Assembly: GCA_963585895.1 (NCBI GenBank)
Contig: OY757934.1
Coordinates: 33,939,268 to 34,003,267 of the forward strand
Reading direction: 5' to 3'
Length of the DNA: 64,000 nucleotides
Source of the DNA: Sepioteuthis lessoniana
Taxonomy: Eukaryota > Mollusca > Cephalopoda > Myopsida > Loliginidae
Shown: in pieces, positions 10,293-20,938 of the stretch
Position numbering within the stretch: position 1 is the first letter of the stretch
Layout: each line of letters opens with the position of its first letter
Notes under the pieces: generated by a model
Database searches by the model: none
What the model was told of the DNA's origin: nothing
The model's input: the letters and a program-made list of their open reading frames with translations, nothing else
Translations under genes and position numbers: made by a program

Positions 10293-10928
10293 CGCTACTG
10301 TTGCTAGCATATGATAAAGTTAACTATGATGATTTTTAAATGTTTTCTTTGTTTGGTTTGTCATTTTAATGCCATATCAACCATCGTGGGTTATTATTCA
10401 CTTGGATTTATAACTTTTTATAAATCGAAGATTGAATTTTTAAATGAATATCTTGTGCTTCATTTAATTCTCATTTGAAGGGCGGGAGTATTAAATTTCT
10501 CACATTTTTCTTTTCTTTTTTTTTTTTTTTTTTTACAATTTAATTAATTTGTGCATGAAGGCAAGTATATTTTCTTAACCAGGTGACTGGTGTACACATA
10601 TTCCTTCTTTTCTCTTGTCCCCGCTTTTGGTTGTCTGAACAGGATAGGTACTGAACAAGCCACCTACATAATCAAGGAGAGAAGGATGCCGATGTAAACT
10701 ACAGAGTGACTACCAAAAAAGAAAAAGAAAAGAAACAAAAAGAAAAAACCGGTTTATTTCGTTTTCCCTACGATAAATTCTTTTTAACAAGTTAGTTCAA
10801 CCACTACAGTGAAAGTTAAAAACGAAGAATGGAATTTGTAAAGATCCGGTTAACTGATAAACATAAATCAAAACAAGCAGGTGGACAGCTACCAAGTAAA
10901 AGATGAAGGGAAATATTTACCACATTTA
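10293..10928. other. Upstream intergenic; diverged copy of the 55-bp module at 10351-10406
   Basis: On the minus strand 10351-10406 carries a diverged copy of the terminal module found at 28952, 43038 and elsewhere (shared AATGCCATATCAACCAT). A T-run lies at 10515-10534. No gene recognised. Confidence 0.5.
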
Positions 10929-10980
10929 TGACGTCATCTGAAACTGAAAATTTCATTGGCTACAAATGTTCATAAAATTG
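10929..10980 (+). promoter_or_regulatory. Promoter of the chitin-binding gene (CRE, CCAAT, TATA-like)
   Basis: A perfect palindromic TGACGTCA (10929-10936), an inverted CCAAT (ATTGG at about 10954) and a TATA-like CATAAAATTG (10971-10980) sit about 110-155 bases upstream of the start codon. The order and spacing fit a class II core promoter and suggest cAMP/bZIP responsiveness. Transcription would begin near 11000. Confidence 0.5.
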
Positions 10981-11085
10981 CTTGCAAAACTCTTCGTCGT
11001 CCCAAAATTAGTTGCGTGTCTTCTCGATAATTGTGCACCAAATTTAAAGAAGAAAACCCAGAGATTTTTTAATCCTGATTTTAAC

Positions 11086-13218
11086 ATGAAGTTCATAATT
11101 CTCCTTGGATTTAATTTGTTGATATTTGTAGTCCAGGTTTTTGCATTGACTAAAAATCATTGTCTACATAATTTCTATATTGGACGAAATACTACAGATT
11201 GTTCTAAATGGTTCAGATGTGTTTTTGGAATCCCTTTTTCCATGAAGGATTGTCCAAATAACACATTGTTCAGTTTAAAGACTTTTGGTTGTGTGCAAAA
11301 AGGATCTAAATATGATGATTGCCACTTAGGTAAGAATAATTTTCTCAGCTGTTAGTGTTTTCTTTTCATTTTTATGTTGTCCACCTCCTTTATATCGGTT
11401 AATTGACAAATGTTTCATTTTATTTCATTGCCATTATTTCATTCATAACAAAATATCCATCTATATGTGTAAAGATTTGTATCACAAATTCTTAGAGACG
11501 AACAGTGGAAAAATCTTTAAACAATGTCAATTTTACAATCTTTGCTGTTAAAAATTTACATCGAATAGTTATAAACGTTGATTTTTATAAAAGACACATC
11601 AATTAAAGCGAGAAGACGTTGACATTCATGTCCTCTTTAGGAAGACAATATTGTTCTATGAAAAATTTTATTCATTATCGAACCTTTTTTCATTTTAAAA
11701 AGTGAAACTTATGGTATATATTGATTTAATCAGTTTCGATATTGCTCACTAAGAAATAATACAATGTAATTATTTTATATTTCATGTTTTTATAACAACA
11801 TATAAAGCTAATTAGTAATGTTTAATTAAATGGAAATAATTATTTTTGTAAGATATGAATTTCCCGCTGGTTATTGTTCATTGTTAAATATTTCCTCTTG
11901 ATGGGAACATTGTTCATCATGAGAAATATTTTTTGTACACTAAAACCTTCCTATGTGTAGTATATATATATCAAACCTTGCCCCAATATAGATCCCGACA
12001 ATAGATTAAATAGTATTTGTTATTCTTTTACAAGGATGGCTTTGGCATTAAATAACGAGGATTGACATGCTATTAAAAAAAGAAGCCAAATTAACATAAA
12101 TTTGGTTAGTACTTCATATATTCATTTGATTTGCTTCTTTTAGAAATTGTGGATAGTAGGTTGATAAATGTGACTTTGATAAATGTGACTTAGTTTGGTT
12201 ATTATATTTATAAAGAATAGAGGAAACTTTATTAACAGACAGAGAGACAATAAGCTTAATTACCCCAGAGAAAATGTTTTCAATTTACAAAACAGGTTCT
12301 TTTTGTAAAAATTGATTTTTCTTTTCAAAGGAATGACGTCTCCCTATATATGTGATCAGAGACAGTCGGGAGTATTCGAAAAACATGACAACTGTGCCCA
12401 GTTCTACAACTGTTCCTTGCGACAAAAACCAGGGCCAGGATATCTGGGTGCATATGTTGACGAATGTCCTTACCCTGAGTTTTTCTCAGTAGAAACAAGA
12501 AAGTGTGAATCCTTTCAGAAAGTAAACTGTGGCACAAGAAGAGAAATGATATACGCTTGTAAGTATCTATTATCTGATTTAATTATTAGATTCTCCTGAA
12601 GTTAAACTTGCTAACTAATTCGTTTTCAAATGCTTGTATTTATTTGTACGTATTAATAAATATTTCATCTTCAACAGCAACTTGTAGATTGCATCATAAT
12701 CATCAATTCGCGCTGCTGGCACGGATTTCCTTGACTCTCTCGAGGTCGCTTTGTTTTAACAGTTTTTCGTTATCAGCAAAATTACGAAAATACCAACTGT
12801 TTTCGTTTTTTCTCTTCTCCATACACTTCTTTTTTCGTTCTGTCAGCGATTCACAGAACAATTCGTGTATTATCTACTTCAGTCCGATTTTATTCCATGC
12901 GTAAAAGGAAGCAGATATTTAAAGGAAATTTGTCCGAATATCCGGAGTGTTGTCTAATTTTCTAATATAACAAACTGTTTTATTTCTTCAGGTGATTATG
13001 AGAAACAACAGTGTCCTGTTGCAAGTTGCAAACCATGCGAATATCGTTACCCTGATTGCCGTGCGTTACCTGATGGTAATAACCAATGGAAAGAAATGTC
13101 GTGGACACCAAAATATGCCTTCTGCTTCAAAGGTCGTGGTTTTCCAAAACAATGTCCATTAACCCAACGCCTTTCTAGTCTTACAAGACGTTGTGTTCCT
13201 TATAGACCTAAATATTGA
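11086..13218 (+). CDS. Secreted chitin-binding protein with three CBM14-type domains (three exons)
   Basis: Exons are 11086-11329, 12331-12558 and 12992-13218; all introns are GT-AG (GTAAGA...AAAG, GTAAGT...TTCAG) in phase 1. The product is 232 residues. It starts with MKFIILLGFNLLIFVVQVFA, a clear signal peptide; an in-frame ATG at 10966 is upstream of this and less likely. Exon 1 holds one peritrophin-A/CBM14 domain, cysteine spacing C12C5C10C12C9C. Exon 2 holds a second, C13C5C17C12C7C. Exon 3 holds a divergent cysteine-rich domain, with PDC, a DGNN motif, WTPKYAFC, CP and a final RRCVP, resembling the last domain of molluscan chitin-binding and shell-matrix proteins. One domain per exon indicates growth by exon duplication. 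The inferred role is binding chitin outside the cell (shell, cuticle, radula, gut lining or egg coat). No enzymatic domain is visible. An annotator without splicing would see only unconnected open frames. Confidence 0.85.
12032..12080 (+). repeat. 55-bp module, diverged copy in intron 1
   Basis: Shows TTTGGCATTAAATAACGAGG followed by ATTGACATGCTATTAAA, the same order as the module at 28952 and 43038. It lies inside intron 1 of the chitin-binding gene. Confidence 0.55.
12691..12752 (-). mobile_element. RTE LINE 3'-end fragment in intron 2
   Basis: On the plus strand ATCATAATCATC is followed by CTGGCACGGATTTCCTTGAC, matching the 3' end of the RTE copy at 51188 ((ATC)n then TAGCACGGATATCCCTGACC). 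It is about 60 bases long and non-coding. Confidence 0.65.
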
Positions 13219-13357
13219 ACTAGTCAAATGTTCTATCTACTCAAATGAAATCATATTTTCTTAAAAGTTCTTAAAGTCCCTTTTTTTTATTATCAGCCCC
13301 TTGAAATTGTAAACAGGTTTTATGTTCTACTTTATAAAATAGCTATATTGCCATTTT

Positions 13358-13363
13358 AATAAA
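13358..13363 (+). promoter_or_regulatory. Polyadenylation signal of the chitin-binding gene
   Basis: AATAAA 140 bases after the stop codon. A second AATAAA near 13435 could be an alternative. Confidence 0.7.
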
Positions 13364-13994
13364 CGCTATTTTCGTTACATTTTGTTTCTATTTTATTTCA
13401 TTATAAATATTTCTTGTTTATGACACTTGTTCTTGAATAAAGATTTCATTTGTACAATTTAAAACTGAAGTTTTGGGTTAACTCTTTTAATTACTGATTA
13501 AAACTTTCTAATTACTGACTAAAAGTAACGATAAATCCACATTGAAGCAGAAATTTAATCCCAAATTTTGTTTCTCTTTCGGAAAAATCAGTTTCACTCT
13601 TTTGTTCCTATAATCATTTTTAAGTGTGATACTACAATGACAACTAATTACCCGGTGAGAGAAGCTAGTAAAAACCCCAAAGCACGGTCGCAATAACGAA
13701 TTTCTTAAGCGAATTTCTGTCATTCATTGGTTTCATGTTTGAAAGATACTGGACGATTTCTTAGGCTCTGGAGACTCTTGATCTTTTGAACACGTAAGTC
13801 TAATGTTTTCCGCTAAGTGCAATTTTACAATAACCCCCCCCCATATTTCAGAAAGGTTATTATATTCCACTACTAATAAAAGGTTTCATTCGGTGACCAT
13901 TCACAACCTTCATTTAAAAATAGAATGACAAGATATTTTTTAAACAAAGGTCTGCATCTTAAAGAGAACTTTGAATGTGTTTTGTGCTCGATGA
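13364..13994. other. Intergenic, nothing recognised
   Basis: AT-rich with a short C run near 13836. No gene or repeat family recognised. Confidence 0.5.
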
Positions 13995-14034
13995 TTCTTC
14001 TTCTTCTTCTTCTTCTTCTTCTTCTTCTTCTTCC
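13995..14034. repeat. (TTC)n microsatellite
   Basis: About 13 TTC units at the 3' edge of a Dong copy. The usual flank of these copies is ATT, so this is either a diverged tail or a different target. Confidence 0.95.
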
Positions 14035-14570
14035 TTGCAAGTTTTTAACACCAGTGTTAGTTGATTAACTTTTACTTGAGTCTGAGTGACAACAAGTTTC
14101 TTCACGTCTCTAAGACACTTCTCAATATTCTGACCGATCTTAACAATTCTGTAGTTAGAATGGTTTCGGCTCGTCCTCCGATTTCCAACTCTTCCAGCCC
14201 TCCTTGCCAAGCCTTTGAGGATCGTTTCAAGCGCACCAATCACAATTGATACCATCGTCACCTTCATGTTCCATTGATTTTTTTTTTGTTATCTGCTAAG
14301 TTCTAGGTTATTTGTCTTTCATTTCGTTTTCTTTGATTTTCACTTTATAGTTCACCGAGACGGCTAAGTCCACTATTCGGCAGGTTCTGTTTTTTTTTGT
14401 TTACTATCACTAGGTAAAGTCATCTGGCCGAGATTAGGTAAACTGTTTGTATCTCAAAATCCTAGAGAATCTTCTTCGTTTCATTCTCTTGGACAGATTC
14501 TGGTTTGTGCATATACCATTTGGTAGTATGGTCAAATTTCAATTTCTTGCACAGTCCCCAGTGAATCACC
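14035..14570 (-). mobile_element. Dong/R4 LINE 3' fragment
   Basis: Endonuclease C-terminal region on the minus strand; plus-strand landmarks are GAGTCTGAGTGACAACAAG, CACCAATCACAATTGATACC and TCTGGCCGAGATTAGGTAAA. It ends on the 5' side at GTGAATCACC, joined to AATAATAATAATTATTATTATT. It is more diverged than the 9-10 kb copies. Confidence 0.8.
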
Positions 14571-14600
14571 AATAATAATAATTATTATTATTTTCTTTTG

Positions 14601-14894
14601 TGGAGATGCCCGTGGTGTTATGGTTATCGTCGTTAGAAATGGACACGGCGACACGAGTTCAAATCCTGGACGAGACTGATTGCATTTCACATAGCACTAA
14701 TACCCTTGGGAAAGGTATGAATCCAATTATTCCCCCTCCAGCTATGGGTAAATAGTAGGACATATAGGGTTCTTCAGCCTTGGTTAGGCAACTAGTCTAG
14801 GAGAAGGAAAACTCCGAATTCAAACGTGTTAAATTCCTCTTAAAAATTGACCTTGTATCATATCCTGCCAGAGCGGAGGGGTTGGGTAAATTGG
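14601..14894 (+). mobile_element. tRNA-derived SINE, family B, with 14-bp TSD
   Basis: The head has A-box TGGTGTTATGG and B-box GAGTTCAAATCC; the body has ACCCTTGGGAAAGGTATGAA and TCTAGGAGAAGGAAAACTC. It is flanked by perfect repeats ATTATTTTCTTTTG at 14587-14600 and 14895-14908. The insertion sits in the (ATT)n tail of the Dong copy that starts at 14909. Related copies lie at 32561 and 55610. Confidence 0.9.
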
Positions 14895-14908
14895 ATTATT
14901 TTCTTTTG

Positions 14909-15840
14909 AGAGTTTTTCACAACAGCATTAGCCGATGGTTTCTTACTGGAGTTTGAGTGATTGCAAGTCTCCTAAAGTTTCTAGGATTCTTCTCAGTATT
15001 CTGGCCGATCTTAATAATGCTGTAGTTTGTATGGTCTCTACTCGTCGTCTTATTTGTAAATCCTCCTTTCCCTGTAACAATCCTTTGGTGATTGTGCCGA
15101 GCGCACCAATTACAATTGATATCACCGTCACTTTATTGTTCCAGTGCTTTTTCAGTTCTCTAGCAAAGGTCCAGGAACTTATCTCTATTTTCGCTTTTAG
15201 TTTTGCCCTGTGGTCACCCGAGACGGTAAAGTTTATAATTCGGCCGGCAGGCTCGCTTGTTTTGTTGACAATCACAAGGTCTGGTCGTCTGGCCAAGATT
15301 ATGTGGTGTGTTTGTATCTTAAAATCCCAAAGAAGTTTCTGCATCTTATTTTCCAGGACGGATTCTAAGTTGTACATATACCATTTGTTCGTATGGTCAA
15401 ATTTAAACTTCTTGCACAATTCCCAGTGGATCACCTTCCCCACCCAGTCGTGTCTAGTTGCATCTTGTCTATTTTTGCTTTAGCCTAGTTTGTCTTTATA
15501 GCGTTGTTCTGTGTTGCTTTCAGACAAGATTCAGTTGCTTTCTTAAGGTTTCCCTTTTTTAGCCATGTCCAAGTTTTTTTTTTGCTTGTTTGTCGCTTGG
15601 AAGGGTCATACAGTTGCTTTTCTGCTTGTTTTTGTTTTTTGGTTATTTTTTTTGTTGATAGTTGTGTTGTCTGTATTGTTTCTGGTCGCTGTAAACAGTC
15701 TTCCTCCGCGTTTTCTAGTGTAGTCTTGAAATCTTTGTATCGATACATCGACGCTATCTTCAGTGCAAACGTATCCTCTTCCTCCTTTTTTCTTGACTTA
15801 TACTGTCTGTCTAAGCCATCTCTGGGATGTAAGGCCTTAT
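14909..15840 (-). mobile_element. Dong/R4 LINE, diverged subfamily, CCHC deleted
   Basis: Minus-strand frames read GKVIHWELCKKFKFDHTNKW, ARRPDLVIVNKT and IINFTVSGDHR, keeping the RPD...D endonuclease residues. They are preceded (15485-15748) by part of the region between RT and endonuclease. The segment that should hold the CCHC cysteines is missing near 15443-15487, and stops interrupt the upstream part. Its family features match the copies at 7 and 34 kb but with many substitutions. Confidence 0.8.
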
Positions 15841-16623
15841 AGTATCTTTTACTAGATTCTTTTTTTTTTTTAACTTGGACCGTAGATGATAACTGTATTT
15901 GTTTCGAATGTTAGTTGTTATATACATATACAAATTATTTCCTAAATAACACAACTTTAAGAATAAGTGAATGGAATTTACGGACATTTCAATTTTACAT
16001 TGCATGATAACACTGTAATCAGAGACAACATTATTTGGCAATTGAAACGACTGAATTATTCGTTCGGTTCACACGAACGTCCATTCTCGTGTGTTGTGCC
16101 AGCTAAGTCAGTTCAGATAATATTTCATGTAGAAATCATTAGAAATGTCTGAAAAGCGAATTTAATGTGAAATTTCCTCAATTTACACTTCCCAAAAAGT
16201 CAAAAACGTGTTTGATTTCTACATTTCATGAGATTATGTCAAAAATAAACCATTCTTTTTAAATGTCTTAGTTCTCTATGATGTGTCCAAGCGTTTAATT
16301 CGCTCATGTAGAAAATCTCTTATGAAGTTATCTTCGTTTAATAGTCTGTCAACAACAACTGATTTTAAGACGATTACATCCTTTTGAAACACCCTGCATA
16401 TGTTTTGCTGCAGTTTGAATCACTGTAGTTCAGCTTCTGCCTCATGTTGGCGTTTTAAGAGTATCACATTAAGCTAAAATATAAACTATCTCATTACTTT
16501 GATAATTTTCGTTCATCTTTTAAATTTTTAATTGCTTTTTATTATCATTATTATCATTTGAGTAATCATTTTATGTAACGAAGAAGAGCACTGTAAGAAA
16601 GAATAATAAAAGGTAAGCTCTCA
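15841..16623. other. Intergenic, no gene recognised
   Basis: AT-rich sequence with a T run at about 15859. Only short open frames without motifs. Confidence 0.5.
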
Positions 16624-16843
16624 GTGGGGATTGAACTTTGAAGTTCCCACTCTTGGCCAGAGTGGACTAGGGAGCGATGGCAATAAAGGGGTACCCCACA
16701 TTCCTCAAAGCTGCCGGATTATTGGAGCCTTACCGTCAGGTTGTTTAGTGCTATATCAGGACACTCGCTGGAGGAGTATTACCCCTCTGCGGAGATGTAG
16801 TCGGTGTATTCTACAGCCTCAGCCGATTGGGCCACTTACGAGA
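16624..16843 (-). mobile_element. Composite repeat C, core only (diverged)
   Basis: Reverse complement of the 215-bp core seen at 28617, 57784, 63270 and 63716. Plus-strand landmarks are GCCAGAGTGGACTAGGGAGC, GGACACTCG and GTATTCTACAGCCTCAGCCG. It lacks the tandem-repeat and tail parts and is the most diverged copy. Confidence 0.75.
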
Positions 16844-17485
16844 GTTGATGTAATAAACCTTTTACTAGAGTAATGTTTTATCATATATAAATATATGAGT
16901 ATATATATAGATATATATGTATGTGAGTATGTTTAAAAGTACATCTGATGGATCAAAAGAGATTCCTTTTTTTCCTTTATCATTCTATTCGATCATATTC
17001 ATTGAAATTTTTTGAACAAACCCAAGACATTTCTTACCAGTGCGTTCAAAGTTCTGCTTTTATATGCTGCACTGTATTTGCATTTGCCGGCGATTTATTC
17101 AGTCCTGGTCAGATGGACATTATAAAAAGTCACTTCTTTACTCACACTCATCGGATGCACTTTGGCTCATGTGATTCTCTCCCTGTCGTGGAAATTTTCA
17201 AGGTTGTTATTTAATATGCTGGTCACGAACCTGTTCGCTACAATAGGGCCTCCGCTTCATTTTATTTCACTTAATTTTATTATCCTTAATTTCTTTGCTA
17301 TTATCTTTTATTTACGGACATCTATCAATATGTATGAGCGCATGTGAATATATAATATCAGCGAGTAGCACGAATAGATTTGGACAATTGTTCGAACAAA
17401 ACCGAAGCACAAAAGAATAGACGTGAATGTCACTGTACAATTGCGTGGAATACATAACTTTTAATCTGTTAATCTATCCAGAAAG

Positions 17486-17486
<1 letters not shown>
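16844..17486. other. Intergenic, no gene recognised
   Basis: AT-rich sequence with short TA stretches near 16880-16920. Confidence 0.5.

Positions 17487-17549
<63 letters not shown>
17487..17549. repeat. (CA)n microsatellite
   Basis: About 31 uninterrupted CA units. Confidence 0.98.
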
Positions 17550-17551
<2 letters not shown>

Positions 17552-17575
17552 TCTTGGTCTCGAAAAAGGACAAAC

Positions 17576-17576
<1 letters not shown>

Positions 17577-17630
<54 letters not shown>
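17577..17630. repeat. (TA)n microsatellite
   Basis: About 27 TA units directly before a SINE family A copy. Confidence 0.98.
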
Positions 17631-17634
<4 letters not shown>

Positions 17635-17849
17635 GTTAGAGTATTCCCCACTGGTTCGGGAGGCCGAGGTTCGATCCCAGTTTAAGTCATTTCAAAGTCT
17701 TAAAAATGCCACTTGATGCCTCCTGGCTTAATACTCAGCATTATAAAGCACGTATCAAGGGTAAGTGAAGCAGCCTAGGGAAATGAGTAACACCCTCCTC
17801 TAGCTATTGAAAAGGAAGTCCTCTAGTCACCCACGACTAGGTTCGATCA

Positions 17850-17855
<6 letters not shown>
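17631..17855 (+). mobile_element. SINE family A, 5'-truncated
   Basis: It begins within the tRNA-like head (GGTTAGAGTATTCC) and keeps B-box GAGGTTCGATCCC and the body. The tail region is followed by TTTATATATA, opening a second (TA)n tract at 17853-17886. Confidence 0.85.
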
Positions 17856-17887
<32 letters not shown>

Positions 17888-17891
<4 letters not shown>

Positions 17892-18407
17892 GTTTCATTA
17901 ATTTGCTTGCTTGTTTCCAATAGACTCTTTAGCTAATCTTTGTATGAGAATTTCCTCGACCTTGAGTGTTTTTAAGGCATTTGAAATTTGAAACGTCGGG
18001 GACATTTTAGCTCAAAATTTGTCTGGAATGTCTTATTTATTTTGACATCAAATAAAATTGCGGAGTGGGGTTACCTGGAACTTTTAAAGGAAAGGTCAAT
18101 CAGAAATTACATTCGATCTGTTGGTTTCAGGTATAATAAGCAAATCTTGATAAAACTTGAATGAGAATATGAACCGGATAGACCTTCATCAACAGAACTT
18201 CACCAACGCCCGGAGGTTTCAGTTACATAAACTTGAAATCATCAGAAAGTTTAAATCATTTAGAAAGTAAATAAAAGCACTAGTATCTACAGTCACTGGG
18301 AAATTTTAGAAGAAAATTGATATGACGGAGTCCATTCGTATTGAAATGCACGCTGTTCTTTGCAGAGAGTGTTGCAATAAAAAGTAGCCAAAATTAAAAA
18401 GATAGAA
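17888..18407. other. Intergenic, no gene recognised
   Basis: No motif or repeat recognised. Confidence 0.5.
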
Positions 18408-18553
18408 ATAAAAAAAATAATTATAATGGCATTTAATACATCATCTAAAAATGAAAAAAAATCATTGATATTTTAAGCAAAACAAAAAGAATGACTCCAC
18501 AATTTAGAAACAGTTAAATTAGGTTAAATTAGGTAGATGTATATCTCTTACAT
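18408..18553 (+). repeat. Long direct repeat L, left copy
   Basis: Diverged direct repeat of 18886-19010; the best landmark is AAGTAGATGTATATCTCT/AGGTAGATGTATATCTCT followed by ACAT, with a shared CATCTAAA(A/T)ATGAAAAAAA upstream. Together they bracket a Dong fragment. Confidence 0.6.
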
Positions 18554-18559
18554 TGGTGA

Positions 18560-18880
18560 ATTAACCTGAGAAGGATAAAACTGAAAGAAAGCGAAAAGAA
18601 AGATAAGTACCTAGACCTTGCTCGAGAACTGAAAAAACTATGGAACATGAAAGTGACGGTGATACCAATTGTAGTTAGGGCACTCGGTACAGTCACCAAA
18701 GGATTGATAAAGAGACCGGAGGACTTGGAAATAAGAGGACTAGTGGAGACTGTCCAAGCTACAGCATTGTTGAGATCGACCAGAATACTGAGAAGCGTCC
18801 CGAAGACTTGGGGAGAATTGCTGTAGCTCAAACTCCAATGTAAGACCATCAGCTAACGCTGGTGTGAAAAACTCTCAAAG
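18560..18880 (+). mobile_element. Dong/R4 LINE 3' fragment
   Basis: On the plus strand it encodes ESEKKDKYLDLAREL-like sequence, then LWNMKVTVIPIVV, and ends with CCATCAGCTAACGCTGGTGT and GAAAAACTCTC, the Dong 3' terminus. It has no TAA tract at its 3' end. The flanks are long imperfect direct repeats instead. Confidence 0.8.
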
Positions 18881-18885
18881 CAGTA

Positions 18886-19010
18886 AAATAATTATGATAT
18901 ACAATGATTCATCTAAATATGAAAAAAAAAAAAAGATATTGGAATTTTATGCAAGATACAGAGATGTGTTCCGCAAGTTAGATTAAAATTAAGTAGATGT
19001 ATATCTCTGA
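18886..19010 (+). repeat. Long direct repeat L, right copy
   Basis: Partner of 18408-18553. Confidence 0.6.
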
Positions 19011-19124
19011 CATATTTACTGACCCAAGATGGCAATATTTAAAAAGAATGTTTGAATTCTTAAGAAAATTCTTTACAACAATAAAACAAGAAAAATGAAA
19101 CAAAAAGAGATAATCGCTCTATAG

Positions 19125-19315
19125 AATTTTTAAGAAAAGATTTTAAAAATGTCTCTAAAAAGATTTTTTAAAAATATTCAAAAAGACTCACCACCGTTTT
19201 TTCCGTTTTGGAAGAAATTTCCTTTTCTTTAATGTTGATTTGAAAAATTGCACAAAATGTTCTCTGTGAAAGGCTTGGTCAGTAAAAAAATGTTTTTAAA
19301 CCCCGAAAGGCTACC
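19125..19315 (+). repeat. Duplicated segment S, copy 1 (left flank of the satellite)
   Basis: This matches 25626-25830. The best stretch is GTTGATTTGAAAAATTGCAC then AAAATGTTCTCT, and both copies carry TCAC(C/T)ACCGTTTTT. In this copy the match runs up to the first satellite unit. Confidence 0.8.
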
Positions 19316-20938
19316 AGAAATATTTCCCGGAGAAAGTAGAATCCTTTCATTGTTTCTTACAGAAAATATTTCCCGGAGAAAGTAGAATCCTTTCATTGTT
19401 TCTTACAGAAAATATTTTCCGGAGAAAGTAGAATCCTTTCATTGTTTCTTACAGAAAATATTTCCCGGAGAAAGTAGAATCCTTTCATTGTTTCTTACAG
19501 AAAATATTTCCCGGAGAAAGTAGAATCCTTTCATTGTTTCTTACAGAAAATATTTCCCGGAGAAAGTAGAATCCTTTCATTGTTTCTTACAGAAAATATT
19601 TCCCGGAGAAAGTAGAATCATTTCATTGTTTCTTACAGAAAATATTTCCCGGAGAAAGTAGAATCCTTTCATTGTTTCTTACAGAAACTATTTTCCGGAG
19701 AAAGTAGAATCCTTCATTGTTTCTTACAGAAAATATTTCCCGGAGAAAGTAGAATCCTTTCATTGTTTCTTACAGAAAATATTTCCCGGAGAAAGTAGAA
19801 TCCTTTCATTGTTTCTTACAGAAAATATTTCCTGGAGAAAGTAGAATCCTTTCATTGTTTCTTACAGAAAATATTTCCCGGAGAAAGTAGAATCCTTTCA
19901 TTGTTTCTTACAGAAAATATTTCCCGGAGAAAGTAGAATCCTTTCATTGTTTCTTACAGAAAATATTTCCCGGAGAAAGTAGAATCCTTTCATTGTTTCT
20001 TACAGAAAATATTTTCCGGAGAAAGTAGAATCCTTTCATTGTTTCTTACAGAAAATATTTCCCGGAGAAAGTAGAATCCTTTCATTGTTTCTTACAGAAA
20101 ATATTTCCCGGAGAAAGTAGAATCCTTTCATTGTTTCTTACAGAAAATATTTCCTGGAGAAAGTAGAATCCTTTCATTGTTTCTTACAGAAAATATTTCC
20201 CGGAGAAAGTAGAATCCTTTCATTGTTTCTTACAGAAAATATTTCCCGGAGAAAGTAGAATCCTTTCATTGTTTCTTACAGAAAATATTTTCCGGAGAAA
20301 GTAGAATCCTTTCATTGTTTCTTACAGAAAATATTTCCCGGAGAAAGTAGAATCCTTTCATTGTTTCTTACAGAAACTATTTCCCGGAGAAAGTAGAATC
20401 CTTTCATTGTTTCTTACAGAAAATATTTCCCGGAGAAAGTAGAATCCTTTCATTGTTTCTTACAGAAAATATTTTCCGGAGAAAGTAGAATCCTTTCATT
20501 GTTTCTTACAGAAAATATTTCCCGGAGAAAGTAGAATCCTTTCATTGTTTCTTACAGAAAATATTTCCCGGAGAAAGTAGAATCCTTTCATTGTTTCTTA
20601 CAGAAACTATCTTCCGGAGAAAGTAGAATCCTTTCATTGTTTCTTACAGAAAATATTTCCCGGAGAAAGTAGAATCCTTTCATTGTTTCTTACAGAAAAT
20701 ATTTCCCGGAGAAAGTAGAATCCTTTCATTGTTTCTTACAGAAACTATTTCCCGGAGAAAGTAGAATCCTTTCATTGTTTCTTACAGAAAATATTTCCCG
20801 GAGAAAGTAGAATCATTTCATTGTTTCTTACAGAAACTATTTTCCGGAGAAAGTAGAATCCTTTCATTGTTTCTTACAGAAAATATTTCCCGGAGAAAGT
20901 AGAATCCTTTCATTGTTTCTTACAGAAAATATTTCTTG
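19316..20938 (+). repeat. 46-bp satellite, about 35 units
   Basis: The unit runs AGAAAATATTTCCCGGAG, AAAGTAGAATCC, TTTCATTGTTTCTTAC and repeats with about 98% identity. Recurring variants are TTTTCCGG for TTTCCCGG, AAACTATT for AAAATATT, and CCTGG for CCCGG. From about unit 17 the variants often recur three units apart, hinting at a trimeric higher-order unit. Each unit ends in a pyrimidine-rich run plus TTACAG, a splice-acceptor-like string. No unit codes through the array, because of the 46-base period and stops. It ends at GAATGGTTATTGAAAATTAT, sequence also found after the empty site near 25880. Confidence 0.97.

Noticed and set aside
10966..11085. Upstream in-frame ATG as start of the chitin-binding protein
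   Set aside because: It would place 40 residues before the clear signal peptide and lies inside the promoter's TATA-like region.
17427..17651. Protein-coding frames rich in HTHTHT or IYIYIY
   Set aside because: They are translations of (CA)n and (TA)n tracts; the same applies at 48460, 49060, 49470, 51190 and 52880.
19316..20938. CRISPR array
   Set aside because: The units are contiguous tandem copies with no unique spacers, in a eukaryotic context.
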